A DNA stretch of 7,940 nucleotides from NCBI GenBank assembly GCA_026984715.1, contig JALSRO010000418.1, forward strand, positions 1-7,940, read 5' to 3'. The DNA is from Chromatiales bacterium (GTDB taxonomy: Bacteria > Pseudomonadota > Gammaproteobacteria > Thiohalospirales > Thiohalospiraceae). The notes beneath the pieces were generated by a model. It did not search any database. It was not told the origin of the DNA and was given only the letters and a program-made list of their open reading frames with translations. This document shows, piece by piece, positions 1 through 6,995 of the stretch. Both the position numbers and the translations under genes were made by a program. Each line of letters starts with the position of its first letter. Positions within the stretch are counted from its first letter, which is position 1.

Positions 1-413
1 GCGTTGAGTATCTCCACCCGGATGGCATCTGCGGACAACCCCGCCCCCGAAGCACCGGAGGAGTCTTCCGCAGGAATGATTACCGCCTCGGCATCGGCGC
101 TGGCCGCCACCTCTTCGGGAAGATAGATATCCTCCCCCTGGGCAGAGGCGGGCGTGTCCGGTTTCAGCTCTGTTATCTCTATGACATCGGCTTCCGGCAA
201 CTCCTTCTCCACAGCGACAGCGACATCGGCATCCTCATCCGCCGGAAGCACGATAGCACCGGGGGGAAGTGGCTCCCCTGAGCCGATTACAGTCCGATCC
301 TGCGTGGGGTCATCAGGGAGAACGGAGATTTCCTGCCCACCGTCCTTGGGCGCCAGCAGGGTGCACCCACCCAGCGCCACTCCAAATAAAACAAGCACAA
401 TATATCTATTCAT
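1..413 (-). CDS. Acidic lipoprotein, partial (C-terminus beyond the left edge)
   Basis: An open frame runs from an ATG at 413 to the window edge (137 codons, no stop). The product starts MNRYIVLVLFGVALGGCT, a short lipoprotein signal peptide with lipobox LGGC and the lipidated cysteine at residue 17, so it should be membrane-anchored in the envelope. The mature part is low in complexity and rich in Asp, Glu, Pro, Ala and Val, like a flexible linker. The last visible residues, IRVEILN, resemble the first strand of the LytR C-terminal domain (consensus close to VEVLNG); this is inference from very few residues. The start is supported by AGGG eight bases upstream and by the position of the signal peptide. 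The frame also stays open upstream to the rlmD stop, giving longer possible starts (for example at 614), but these would bury the signal peptide. A promoter at 532-560 probably drives it. The protein family is not identified. Confidence 0.72.
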   Translation of the reverse strand, partial: MNRYIVLVLFGVALGGCTLLAPKDGGQEISVLPDDPTQDRTVIGSGEPLPPGAIVLPADEDADVAVAVEKELPEADVIEITELKPDTPASAQGEDIYLPEEVAASADAEAVIIPAEDSSGASGAGLSADAIRVEILN

Positions 414-472
414 TCTATTATCCCTGTAAAAGTAACTATCAGTCGGCCCGGCGCTGGAGCACGCTGCTGCGG

Positions 473-545
473 ATATCCCGAACTCCCCCATCGTGCTACG
501 AACCGGCGGAACCGGCCATGCCAGCACCATCATTATATCCCGAAC
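473..545. repeat. 11-base direct repeat ATATCCCGAAC, two copies
   Basis: ATATCCCGAAC occurs at 473-483 and again at 535-545, start points 62 bases apart. The second copy overlaps the TATAAT box of the predicted lipoprotein promoter. An inverted core of the same motif (CGGGATAT on the plus strand) is at 621-628. The copies could be regulator sites or chance; no known operator is recognised. Confidence 0.4.
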
Positions 546-560
546 CGCCCGGCCACTGAA
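532..560 (-). promoter_or_regulatory. Predicted sigma70-type promoter for the lipoprotein gene
   Basis: On the minus strand there is a perfect TATAAT at 537-532, preceded by a 17-base spacer and a weak -35 hexamer TTCAGT at 560-555 (three of six consensus bases). Transcription would start near 525, leaving a leader of about 110 bases before the ATG at 413. It lies in the gap after rlmD, so the lipoprotein gene may be transcribed apart from cysM-rlmD. No start-site data are available. Confidence 0.45.
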
Positions 561-638
561 CCCGATTGCCATCTCCACGGGAAATACTCCACCACGGCTG
601 ATTTCGCTCCCCATCCGCAACGGGATATTGAACGGAAA

Positions 639-1964
639 TCAACAACGTTCAAAAAGAGCGACCGATTCCACATGCGCCGTATGGGGAAACATATCCATCA
701 CCCCGGCACTGAGCAGTCGATAACCATGACGGTTCACCAGCTCACCCGCATCACGGGCCAGGGTGGCCGGATTGCAGGAGACATAGACAATTCTTCCCGC
801 CTGCAACGCTGCAAGCTGCGGTAGAATCTCCAGCGCTCCGCTGCGTGGCGGATCCAGCAGTATCTTGTCAAAACCACCCGTTCCCCAGCTGGCCCGGGCC
901 GTGTCCTGAGTGAGATCAGCAACATGAAATGCTATATTCTCCAGCCCGTTTCGCACCGCATTCTCCCCTGCGCGCTGTACCAGTCCCGCGTCTCCCTCCA
1001 CCCCGACCACCTCACCGGCCTGACGTGCCAGCGGCAGTGAAAAATTTCCGATCCCGCAGAACAGATCCAGCACCCGATCTTCCGGCCAGGGTTCAAGCAG
1101 CGCCAGCGCCTGCCGCACCATCTCCCGGTTCAGCTCGGTGTTTACCTGGGTAAAATCGGTGGGCAGAAAAACGAACTCCAGATCGAAATCCGGCTGCCGG
1201 TAGCTCAATCGGGACTGCTCCGGCCACAGCAGATGAACCGAGTCCGGCCCTTTGGGTTGAAGATAGATATGCAGCCCGGTCTGTTCTCCAAAGGCGCTCA
1301 AGCGGGCACAGTCCTCGTCACACAGCGGTTCGAGGTGGCGGAAGATCAGCGCAGCAACCGTATCACCGACCGCCACCTCCACCTGCGGTACGAGACGGCA
1401 GGCCTGCAACGACTGCACCAGCGTTGCAATATCCTGAATGCGCTCGCCAATAGCAGGATGAAGCACTTCACAGCGCTGCATATCGACAATGAAGCCGCTG
1501 TGTTTCTCCCTGAACCCGGCCAGTACCCGGCCTTTGCCCCTGACGAAACGGACTCCCAGACGGGCCTTGTGCCGATAGCCCCAGCGCGGTCCGATCAACG
1601 GCGGCAGGATCTGCCGCGCCTCCACCTTGCCGATCCGCAGCAGCTGCTCCACCAGCATCTGCTGCTTGGCCGCAACCTGCGCCTCCGGTTCCAGATGCTG
1701 CAGGGAGCAACCGCCACACCGATCAAAGTGGGCACAGCGAGGAGTTACCCGATCCGGCGAAGCGTTCATCACCTCCACCACACTCCCTTCATCGTTGCTG
1801 CGCCGTCGGCCGGTATAGCGAAACATAACTGTTTCACCAGGCAGCGCACCATCGATAAAGGTTACCTTGCCATCGACCCGGGCCACTCCGCGGCCATCAT
1901 GGGAGAGTGATTCAATATGGGCCTGCACCGGCTCGGCCGGCAGCTTTCTTCGTCTTCGAGACAC
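639..1964 (-). CDS. rlmD: 23S rRNA (uracil(1939)-C(5))-methyltransferase RlmD
   Basis: A cytoplasmic RNA methyltransferase of 441 residues, the usual length for RlmD (RumA), which makes 5-methyluridine at position 1939 of 23S rRNA using S-adenosylmethionine. An N-terminal TRAM domain covers about residues 8-68. Iron-sulfur ligands are Cys77, Cys83, Cys86 (in RCGGCSLQHL) and Cys165. The Rossmann-type SAM motif LDLFCGIGNFSL is at 299-310, the LLDPPRSG motif at 369-376, the catalytic nucleophile Cys397 lies in VYVSCNPATLARD, and the C-terminal base Glu433 in HVESVALFE. All key residues are present. The start is GTG, supported by AGGGA seven bases upstream; that site overlaps the cysM stop, so the two genes are probably co-transcribed and translationally linked. 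RlmD is often followed by relA in gammaproteobacteria; here a lipoprotein gene follows instead. RlmC and TrmA are relatives, but the four-cysteine pattern and TRAM domain favour RlmD. Confidence 0.96.
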   Translation of the reverse strand: MSRRRRKLPAEPVQAHIESLSHDGRGVARVDGKVTFIDGALPGETVMFRYTGRRRSNDEGSVVEVMNASPDRVTPRCAHFDRCGGCSLQHLEPEAQVAAKQQMLVEQLLRIGKVEARQILPPLIGPRWGYRHKARLGVRFVRGKGRVLAGFREKHSGFIVDMQRCEVLHPAIGERIQDIATLVQSLQACRLVPQVEVAVGDTVAALIFRHLEPLCDEDCARLSAFGEQTGLHIYLQPKGPDSVHLLWPEQSRLSYRQPDFDLEFVFLPTDFTQVNTELNREMVRQALALLEPWPEDRVLDLFCGIGNFSLPLARQAGEVVGVEGDAGLVQRAGENAVRNGLENIAFHVADLTQDTARASWGTGGFDKILLDPPRSGALEILPQLAALQAGRIVYVSCNPATLARDAGELVNRHGYRLLSAGVMDMFPHTAHVESVALFERC

Positions 1965-1974
1965 GATCCGTTCC

Positions 1975-2871
1975 CTACGCCTGCCCGAACACGCCGGTAG
2001 AGAGATAACGATCCCCGCGATCGCAGATGATTGCCACGATAACGGCGTCGGTCAACTCCTGACTGAGCCGCAGCGCAGCGGCAACCGCTCCCCCGGAAGA
2101 GACACCTGCGAAGATCCCCTCCTGTGAGGCGAGCTGCAAGGTGGTGTGCTCCGCCTCCTGCTGCGTGACATCCATGATTCGATCCACACGGGAGGGATCA
2201 TAGATGCGCGGCAGGTAGGCCTGCGGCCAACGGCGAATGCCGGGGATACTGGCCCCCTCGGCCGGCTGCACCCCGACGATCTGGATGGCCGGGTTCTGCT
2301 CTTTCAGATAGCGTGACACCCCCATGATGGTGCCGGTCGTGCCCATGGCGCTGACAAAATGGGTAATCCTGCCCTGGGTATCACGCCAGATCTCCGGGCC
2401 GGTCGATTCATAATGAGCCAGTGGATTGTCCGGATTGCCAAACTGATCCAGTACCCGCCCCGTGCCCTCCGCCTGCATCGAGTGGGCCAGATCACGCGCC
2501 CCCTCCATCCCCTCATCGGCGGAGACCAGCACGATCTCCGCGCCATAGGCCTGCATCACCAGCCGCCGCTCCATGCTCATGGTCTCCGGCATGATCAGCA
2601 GCAACCGGTAACCCCTGATTGCCGCAGCCAGCGCCAGCGCAATGCCGGTATTGCCACTGGTCGCCTCGATCAGCGTATCGCCCGGCTTTATCTCCCCCCG
2701 CGCCTCGGCGTGCCGAATCATGCTCATGGCAGGGCGATCCTTGACGGAACCGGCGGGATTGTTACCCTCCAGCTTCACCAGAACGGTGGTGCCGGCGGCT
2801 ACCGGCAGACGTTGCAAGCGCACCAGTGGAGTATTACCCACAAAGGATTCAATAGTAGGAAAATTCATCAT
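1975..2871 (-). CDS. cysM: Cysteine synthase B (O-acetylserine sulfhydrylase B)
   Basis: A PLP enzyme that makes cysteine from O-acetylserine and sulfide; CysM enzymes also accept thiosulfate, giving S-sulfocysteine. The product (298 residues from the chosen start) matches E. coli CysM throughout. The PLP lysine is Lys44 in NNPAGSVKDR, the substrate-binding loop TSGNTG is at 71-76, the phosphate-binding GTTGT at 177-181, the CysM-type EGASIPGIRRW at 205-215, and the C-terminal CDRGDRYLST at 283-292. CysK enzymes instead have SVKCR and PxSGERYLS, so the B type is clear. Start: the frame opens at a TTG at 2889, but a TATAAT at 2906-2901 would leave only about five leader bases there. Two adjacent ATGs at 2871 and 2868 fit the family N-terminus (MNFPTIESFVGNTPLVRL) better, though neither has a good ribosome binding site; 2868 is equally possible. 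It is divergent from cysK and ends 10 bases before rlmD. Confidence 0.95.
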   Translation of the reverse strand: MMNFPTIESFVGNTPLVRLQRLPVAAGTTVLVKLEGNNPAGSVKDRPAMSMIRHAEARGEIKPGDTLIEATSGNTGIALALAAAIRGYRLLLIMPETMSMERRLVMQAYGAEIVLVSADEGMEGARDLAHSMQAEGTGRVLDQFGNPDNPLAHYESTGPEIWRDTQGRITHFVSAMGTTGTIMGVSRYLKEQNPAIQIVGVQPAEGASIPGIRRWPQAYLPRIYDPSRVDRIMDVTQQEAEHTTLQLASQEGIFAGVSSGGAVAAALRLSQELTDAVIVAIICDRGDRYLSTGVFGQA

Positions 2872-2900
2872 CCCGGAAGTGTAATGCAATCCACTCGGAA

Positions 2901-2906
2901 ATTATA
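2901..2906 (-). promoter_or_regulatory. Candidate -10 box for cysM (-rlmD)
   Basis: On the minus strand TATAAT matches the -10 consensus exactly, about 30 bases upstream of the cysM ATG codons. No acceptable -35 hexamer is seen at 16-18 bases spacing. This pattern fits a promoter that depends on an activator, and CysB is the obvious candidate for cys genes, but no CysB site can be assigned by eye because its consensus is loose. Confidence 0.4.
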
Positions 2907-2931
2907 TGCCGCCGATTTTCCGCATACCCCA

Positions 2932-2960
2932 TTGCCCCGGCATGGGCACGGGCGTAAAGT
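2932..2960 (+). promoter_or_regulatory. Candidate sigma70-type promoter for cysK operon
   Basis: TTGCCC at 2932-2937 and TAAAGT at 2955-2960 are separated by 17 bases; each matches four of six consensus positions. Transcription would start near 2967, leaving about 29 bases of leader before the cysK ATG. A short inverted repeat, TGCCC (2933-2937) and GGGCA (2944-2948), overlaps the -35 box and spacer and could be part of an operator. It is back to back with the cysM promoter. Confidence 0.35.
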
Positions 2961-2995
2961 ATCAATTTTCGGGAATATGAATCGGGTTAGACAAA

Positions 2996-3952
2996 ATGGA
3001 ATATTTCAGGGACAACTCGCTCTCCATCGGCAATACACCCCTGGTGCAGATAAATAACATCATCAAGCCCACCCAGGCTCGGGTACTCGCAAAGATCGAG
3101 GGACGAAACCCCTCCTATTCAGTGAAGTGCCGCATTGGTGCTGCAATGATCTGGGATGCCGAGAAACGGGGTATACTGAAACCGGGGATGGAGGTGATCG
3201 AGCCCACCAGCGGCAATACCGGCATCGCCCTGGCCTTCGTCTGCGCCTCGCGCGGATATAAAATCACCCTCACCATGCCGGAGACCATGAGCCTAGAGCG
3301 GCGCAAGGTGCTGAAGGCGCTGGGAGCTGATCTGATCCTCACTGAAGGCACAAAGGGGATGGCCGGTGCAATCGCCGAGGCAGAGGCAATCACCGCAGGC
3401 AAACCCAATCGCTACTTTATGCCTCAACAGTTCAAGAATCCGGCCAATCCGGCGATTCATGAAAAGACCACCGGCCCCGAGATCTGGAAGGCGACCGATG
3501 GAGAGATCGACGTACTGATTGCCGGTGTGGGAACCGGTGGAACCATCACCGGTGTATCGCGTTATATAAAGAGGGGGTGCCTGGGCAAGGAGATCACCAC
3601 CGTTGCAGTGGAACCGGCTGCCAGCCCGGTGATCTCCCAGAGGCTAGCAGGGGAGGAACTCAGGCCGGGCCCTCACAAGATCCAGGGCATCGGGGCAGGC
3701 TTCATTCCCGATACGTTGGAGCTCCCCCTGGTGGACAGGGTGGAGCAGGTGGAAGATAGCGAAGCTATCGAGTATGCCCGGCGCTTGGCCAGGGAAGAGG
3801 GGATATTGTCCGGCATCTCCAGCGGTGCGGCAGTGGCGGTCGCCGCCCGGCTGGCATCGGAGCCGGAGTTCACAGGCAAGACGCTGGTGGTGATACTGCC
3901 CGACTCGGGAGAGCGTTACCTCTCCAGCGTTCTGTTTGAAGATATTGTTTGA
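2996..3952 (+). CDS. cysK: Cysteine synthase A (O-acetylserine sulfhydrylase A)
   Basis: The main cytoplasmic enzyme of the last step of cysteine synthesis, O-acetylserine plus sulfide to cysteine, PLP-dependent. The 318-residue product aligns end to end with E. coli CysK. The PLP lysine is Lys44 in [13 protein letters not shown], the substrate loop PTSGNTG at 70-76, the phosphate-binding GTGGT at 179-183, the CysK-specific [12 protein letters not shown] at 227-238, and [10 protein letters not shown] at 302-311. All catalytic positions are intact. The 227-238 segment belongs to the region that in CysK docks the C-terminus of serine acetyltransferase (CysE); no cysE is in this window. The ATG at 2996 gives the expected N-terminus ([16 protein letters not shown]), although no strong ribosome binding site precedes it. 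It is divergent from its paralogue cysM, and a yhcB-like gene follows after 18 bases. Confidence 0.96.
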   Translation: MEYFRDNSLSIGNTPLVQINNIIKPTQARVLAKIEGRNPSYSVKCRIGAAMIWDAEKRGILKPGMEVIEPTSGNTGIALAFVCASRGYKITLTMPETMSLERRKVLKALGADLILTEGTKGMAGAIAEAEAITAGKPNRYFMPQQFKNPANPAIHEKTTGPEIWKATDGEIDVLIAGVGTGGTITGVSRYIKRGCLGKEITTVAVEPAASPVISQRLAGEELRPGPHKIQGIGAGFIPDTLELPLVDRVEQVEDSEAIEYARRLAREEGILSGISSGAAVAVAARLASEPEFTGKTLVVILPDSGERYLSSVLFEDIV

Positions 3953-3970
3953 TGCAACGAAGAGGGTACC

Positions 3971-4654
3971 ATGAGTGTTGAGATGATGTTGTTTGGGGCT
4001 GTCGGACTTGTTCTGGGGCTTGGTATCGGTTTTCTCATCGGGCGCAGCGCGGTTTCCAAGGTAGCGGAGCACAGCGCGGAAGTGGAAGCCGAACTCTGGA
4101 AAACCAAACAGGAGAACGAGGAGTACCACCATAAGGTCAATCACCATTTCGAAAAAACCGCCGAGCTGGTCGGCGAACTTACCGACAGCTACAAGGATAT
4201 GACGCAGCGCTACAAGAGAGTCTATGAACATCTGGCGCAGGGAGCCCAATCCCTGGCCAGCGTGGACACCAGCAAAATGATCACCGCATCGACGATCGAC
4301 CAGCTGATCTATGAAGCGAATGAAGACACTCATGTAGCAGAGAAGAGCAGCAAAATTCCAGCCAAAACCATCACGGAAAGACCGAAGCCAAATGCTCCTG
4401 ATACCACGGAAACAAAAGCCACCCCTACCTCCGGCAGGAGAGCTGCAGGAAAGGTGAACCCGGAAAAGGCCGGCGAGAAAAAACCGGAGAAAAACAGAGC
4501 CGGGAAAAGAGACGAAAAGCCTGGGAAAAAAACATCCACCGCAGAGGTCAAACCCGGGAAACCAGCCGAAAAGCCGGAGCCGATCGATTTGACCAGCGCC
4601 GGGGAAAAGAAGGAAACGGCTCCTGAAAAGAAAGAGGCCGGGAAAAAACATTAA
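3971..4654 (+). CDS. zapG: YhcB/ZapG-like (DUF1043) inner-membrane coiled-coil protein with a lysine-rich tail
   Basis: A 227-residue protein with one N-terminal membrane helix (about residues 5-24, LFGAVGLVLGLGIGFLIGR), then a predicted coiled coil (about 30-95). The conserved YhcB pattern is present: YHHKVNHHFEKTAELVGEL at 52-70, then TDSYKDMTQRYKRVYEHLAQGAQSL. E. coli YhcB/ZapG (about 132 residues) sits in the inner membrane and is linked to cell division and envelope synthesis, so the same place and role are inferred. Residues from about 125 to the end are not seen in the E. coli protein: a disordered tail rich in Lys (23 of 103), Glu, Pro, Ala and Gly with loose repeats such as EKKPEK, EKPGKK and KPAEKPEP. 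Since the N-terminal helix has few flanking charges before it and Arg25/Lys30 after it, the tail is probably cytoplasmic. AGAGGG four bases before the ATG supports the start. It lies between cysK and a lipoprotein gene, unlike the degQ/degS neighbourhood in E. coli. Confidence 0.85.
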   Translation: MSVEMMLFGAVGLVLGLGIGFLIGRSAVSKVAEHSAEVEAELWKTKQENEEYHHKVNHHFEKTAELVGELTDSYKDMTQRYKRVYEHLAQGAQSLASVDTSKMITASTIDQLIYEANEDTHVAEKSSKIPAKTITERPKPNAPDTTETKATPTSGRRAAGKVNPEKAGEKKPEKNRAGKRDEKPGKKTSTAEVKPGKPAEKPEPIDLTSAGEKKETAPEKKEAGKKH

Positions 4655-4673
4655 CCCGGCGACCGGATATATC

Positions 4674-5150
4674 GTGCTCAGAGCTTCTGGCATCTGCCGA
4701 ATCAGGGTGCAGCGCGCAGCCAATGGTGATCCCATTGTCAAGCACCACGATGCAGGGTCTGCAGGACACGGGTGGAGAGTAGCGTTCTGTCTCACCCTCC
4801 TGCTGGCGCTCGGCGGCTGCGGCCAGAGCAGTCTGGTCAAGCCACCGGAAGATGCGGTCGCCCTTCACCAGCCCGGCGACAAAAAACTCTCCTGCCGGCA
4901 GCTGGATCGCAAAATCCATCGTCTCTACGGCGAGGCGCAGCGGTTGGCGCCCAAAGATTTCAGCGAGGACAACAGCAACACCGCAGCGGCGGTTGTCGGT
5001 ACCTTTGCCTTCACCCCCGCCTATCTTCACATCCTGCAGAACGAGTTGATGGACAAGCCCAAACAGCGGATGCGGATCACCGCCATCACCGAACGGATTG
5101 AGGTACTGCGGCAGTACAAGGCTGAGAAACACTGTTACGAATCCCGCTGA
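4674..5150 (+). CDS. Small conserved-type lipoprotein of unknown function
   Basis: The product is up to 158 residues. A signal peptide (WRVAFCLTLLLALGGCG) has the lipobox LGGC with lipidated Cys49 in this numbering, so it should be an envelope lipoprotein. The mature part is about 110 residues with two more cysteines (in KLSCRQLD and near the end, EKHCYESR) that may form a disulfide. A short hydrophobic stretch (AAAVVGTFAFTPAYLHIL) is followed by a charged, probably helical end. I do not recognise a named family. The start is uncertain: the frame opens at GTG 4674, another GTG is at 4707, and neither has a clear ribosome binding site; no in-frame ATG lies before the lipobox, and the N-terminal stretch of about 33 residues is long for a signal peptide. 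The stop overlaps the start of the M61 peptidase gene by one base (TGATG), which suggests coupled translation and perhaps a shared task. Confidence 0.72.
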   Translation: MLRASGICRIRVQRAANGDPIVKHHDAGSAGHGWRVAFCLTLLLALGGCGQSSLVKPPEDAVALHQPGDKKLSCRQLDRKIHRLYGEAQRLAPKDFSEDNSNTAAAVVGTFAFTPAYLHILQNELMDKPKQRMRITAITERIEVLRQYKAEKHCYESR

Positions 5151-6979
5151 TGAGCAATACCCCCATTCTCTATTCGGTCCAGCCCAAAGACCCGGCGGCC
5201 CATCTGTTTGAAGTAACCTGCACCGTGCAGAATCCGGCAGCCGATGGACAGATCGTCTCCCTGCCTGCCTGGACCCCCGGCAGCTACATGATCCGCGAGT
5301 TTGCCAAAAACATCGTGCAGATAGAGGCCTTTGCCGGCAACCAGACGGTAGCGCTGACCAAACTGGACAAGCAGAGCTGGCGCTGCAGCCCCTGCAGCGG
5401 CCCGCTGACCCTGCGCTATGATGTGTACGCTTGGGATCTGTCGGTGCGCAGCGCCCACTTGGATCAGCTGCATGGGTTCTTCAACGGCACTAGCCTGTTT
5501 CTGCTGCCCAAGGGCAGGGAGTCCACGCCTTGTATAGTCGATATCCGTCCGCCGGAGAAAACCGTTCGGGGCAACTGGCGAGTGGCCACCACCCTGCCGC
5601 GAAAAACCGCCGCCCCCTATCAGTTCGGCAGCTATCAGGCGCAAAACTACCATGAACTGATTGACCACCCGGTAGAGATGGGTGATTTCACCTTGGCCAC
5701 ATTTGAAGCGGGAGGTATCCCGCACGATATCGTCATCACCGGGCGCCATTCTGCCGACATGGAGCGCCTGTGCCGGGATCTGCGGCCAATCTGCGAACAG
5801 CACATCCGCCTTTTTGGCGAACTGCCCGCCATGGAGCGCTATCTGTTTCTGGTCATGGTGACCGGCGATGGCTATGGTGGTCTGGAGCACCGCAGCTCCA
5901 CCGCCCTGCTCTGCAGCCGCAACGATCTGCCGCGGCGCGGAATGGATGAGATGGACGAAGGCTACCGCGGTTTTCTCGGCCTGTGCAGCCACGAATATTT
6001 TCATTTGTGGAATATCAAACGGATCAAGCCCGCCGTTTTCTCTCCCTGCGATCTCAGCCGGGAGAGCTACACCCGGCAGCTGTGGGCCTTCGAGGGGATC
6101 ACGTCATATTATGACGATCTCGCCCTGCGCCGCAGCGGCACGGTTTCCAGACAGAGTTACCTGGAGCTGCTCGGTCAGACCATCACCCGCGTCCTGCGCG
6201 GCAGCGGCCGCTTCAAGCAGTCGGTTGCCGAATCCAGCTTCGACGCCTGGACCAAATTCTACCGGCAGGATGAAAACGCCCCCAACGCCATCGTCAGCTA
6301 CTACACCAAAGGAGCACTCATCGCCCTGGCGCTGGATCTCACCATTCGCCTCAACAGTGACAACAGAAAATCACTGGATGACGTAATGAAAACCCTCTGG
6401 GATCGTTACGGGAAAACGGCTCGGGGAGTACCGGAAGGGGCCATTGAAAAGCTGGCCGCGAGTGTTGCCGATGTCGAGCTGGATGATTTCTTCAACAACT
6501 ATCTCTACGGCACCGAAGATCTGCCACTGGATCAACTACTACCCCGCTTTGGCATAAAATATACTCTGCGCCCGGCCGATTCCGACAGCGACAAGGGAGG
6601 AAAGCCCTCTACACGCAACAGACCGCGCATCGTACTGGGAGCAAAGTTCACCAGCCAGGACGGGGCCGCCCGTATCAGCACCGTATTCGACAACGGTCCT
6701 GCCCGGCAGGCCGGTCTTGCCGCCGGTGATCTGATCTGCGCCATCGACAATCTGCGCATCACCCACGCCAACCTGGAGCGGCAGCTCAACAACTACGCCA
6801 TTGGCGATACCGTTACCGTGCACGCCTTCCGGCGTGACGAACTGCTCTGCTTCAAGGTAACACTGCAGGGCGCACCGGCTGACAGCTGTGTGCTGGCCCT
6901 GATGGAGGATGTGGATGCCGCAACCCGGCACAGGCGGGAATCATGGCTCGGGAATGAAACGAACAGAAACACCATCTGA
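5150..6979 (+). CDS. M61-family zinc metallopeptidase with PDZ domain
   Basis: A 609-residue member of peptidase family M61, whose studied member (Sphingomonas glycyl aminopeptidase) removes N-terminal glycine or alanine. Residues 5-175 form the N-terminal beta domain, with LPAWTPGSYMIREFAKNI (38-55) typical of the family. The catalytic domain has GYGGLEHRSS (241-250), the zinc motif HEYFH (281-285) inside SHEYFHLWNIKRIKP, and the third ligand Glu315 in WAFEGITSYY. A PDZ domain spans about 495-575 (DNGPARQAGLAAGDLICAID). All metal ligands are present and the length is usual. No signal peptide or membrane helix is visible, so it is probably cytoplasmic, which is noteworthy as the gene just upstream codes for a lipoprotein. 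The ATG overlaps the stop of that gene by one base and lacks its own strong ribosome binding site, so it likely depends on re-initiation. The natural substrate is unknown. The aldolase gene follows after 16 bases. Confidence 0.94.
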   Translation: MSNTPILYSVQPKDPAAHLFEVTCTVQNPAADGQIVSLPAWTPGSYMIREFAKNIVQIEAFAGNQTVALTKLDKQSWRCSPCSGPLTLRYDVYAWDLSVRSAHLDQLHGFFNGTSLFLLPKGRESTPCIVDIRPPEKTVRGNWRVATTLPRKTAAPYQFGSYQAQNYHELIDHPVEMGDFTLATFEAGGIPHDIVITGRHSADMERLCRDLRPICEQHIRLFGELPAMERYLFLVMVTGDGYGGLEHRSSTALLCSRNDLPRRGMDEMDEGYRGFLGLCSHEYFHLWNIKRIKPAVFSPCDLSRESYTRQLWAFEGITSYYDDLALRRSGTVSRQSYLELLGQTITRVLRGSGRFKQSVAESSFDAWTKFYRQDENAPNAIVSYYTKGALIALALDLTIRLNSDNRKSLDDVMKTLWDRYGKTARGVPEGAIEKLAASVADVELDDFFNNYLYGTEDLPLDQLLPRFGIKYTLRPADSDSDKGGKPSTRNRPRIVLGAKFTSQDGAARISTVFDNGPARQAGLAAGDLICAIDNLRITHANLERQLNNYAIGDTVTVHAFRRDELLCFKVTLQGAPADSCVLALMEDVDAATRHRRESWLGNETNRNTI

Positions 6980-6995
6980 CCCATAAGGAAAAGAG

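Noticed and set aside
414..641. The frame after the rlmD TGA stays open for 75 codons and joins the lipoprotein frame, suggesting stop-codon readthrough or a fused protein
   Set aside because: RlmD ends at its normal family length, the intervening translation has no protein-like features, and the lipoprotein has its own ribosome binding site and signal peptide.
493..723. A small plus-strand open frame in the gap between the lipoprotein gene and rlmD
   Set aside because: It overlaps the rlmD end antisense, has no clear ribosome binding site and its product shows no domain or signal peptide.
1233..1910. A 225-codon plus-strand open frame inside rlmD
   Set aside because: It lies wholly antisense to rlmD, which has all its catalytic and cluster-binding residues, and the product has no recognisable domain.
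2359..3057. A 232-codon plus-strand open frame across cysM and the start of cysK
   Set aside because: It is antisense to cysM and out of frame with cysK; histidine- and glutamine-rich product typical of a shadow frame.
4655..4673. CCGG-CGA-CCGG after the yhcB-like stop as a terminator
   Set aside because: The stem is only four bases, there is no T run, and the next gene follows at once.
3644..4840. A 398-codon open frame on the minus strand opposite cysK, the yhcB-like gene and the lipoprotein gene
   Set aside because: It spans three well-supported genes on the other strand, its product is a run of Phe/Gly/Leu/Arg-rich sequence with no family features, and it mirrors the lysine-rich tail.
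5135..6004. A 289-codon minus-strand open frame opposite the M61 peptidase gene
   Set aside because: The M61 frame has the complete zinc site and family architecture; the antisense product resembles no family and reflects codon bias.
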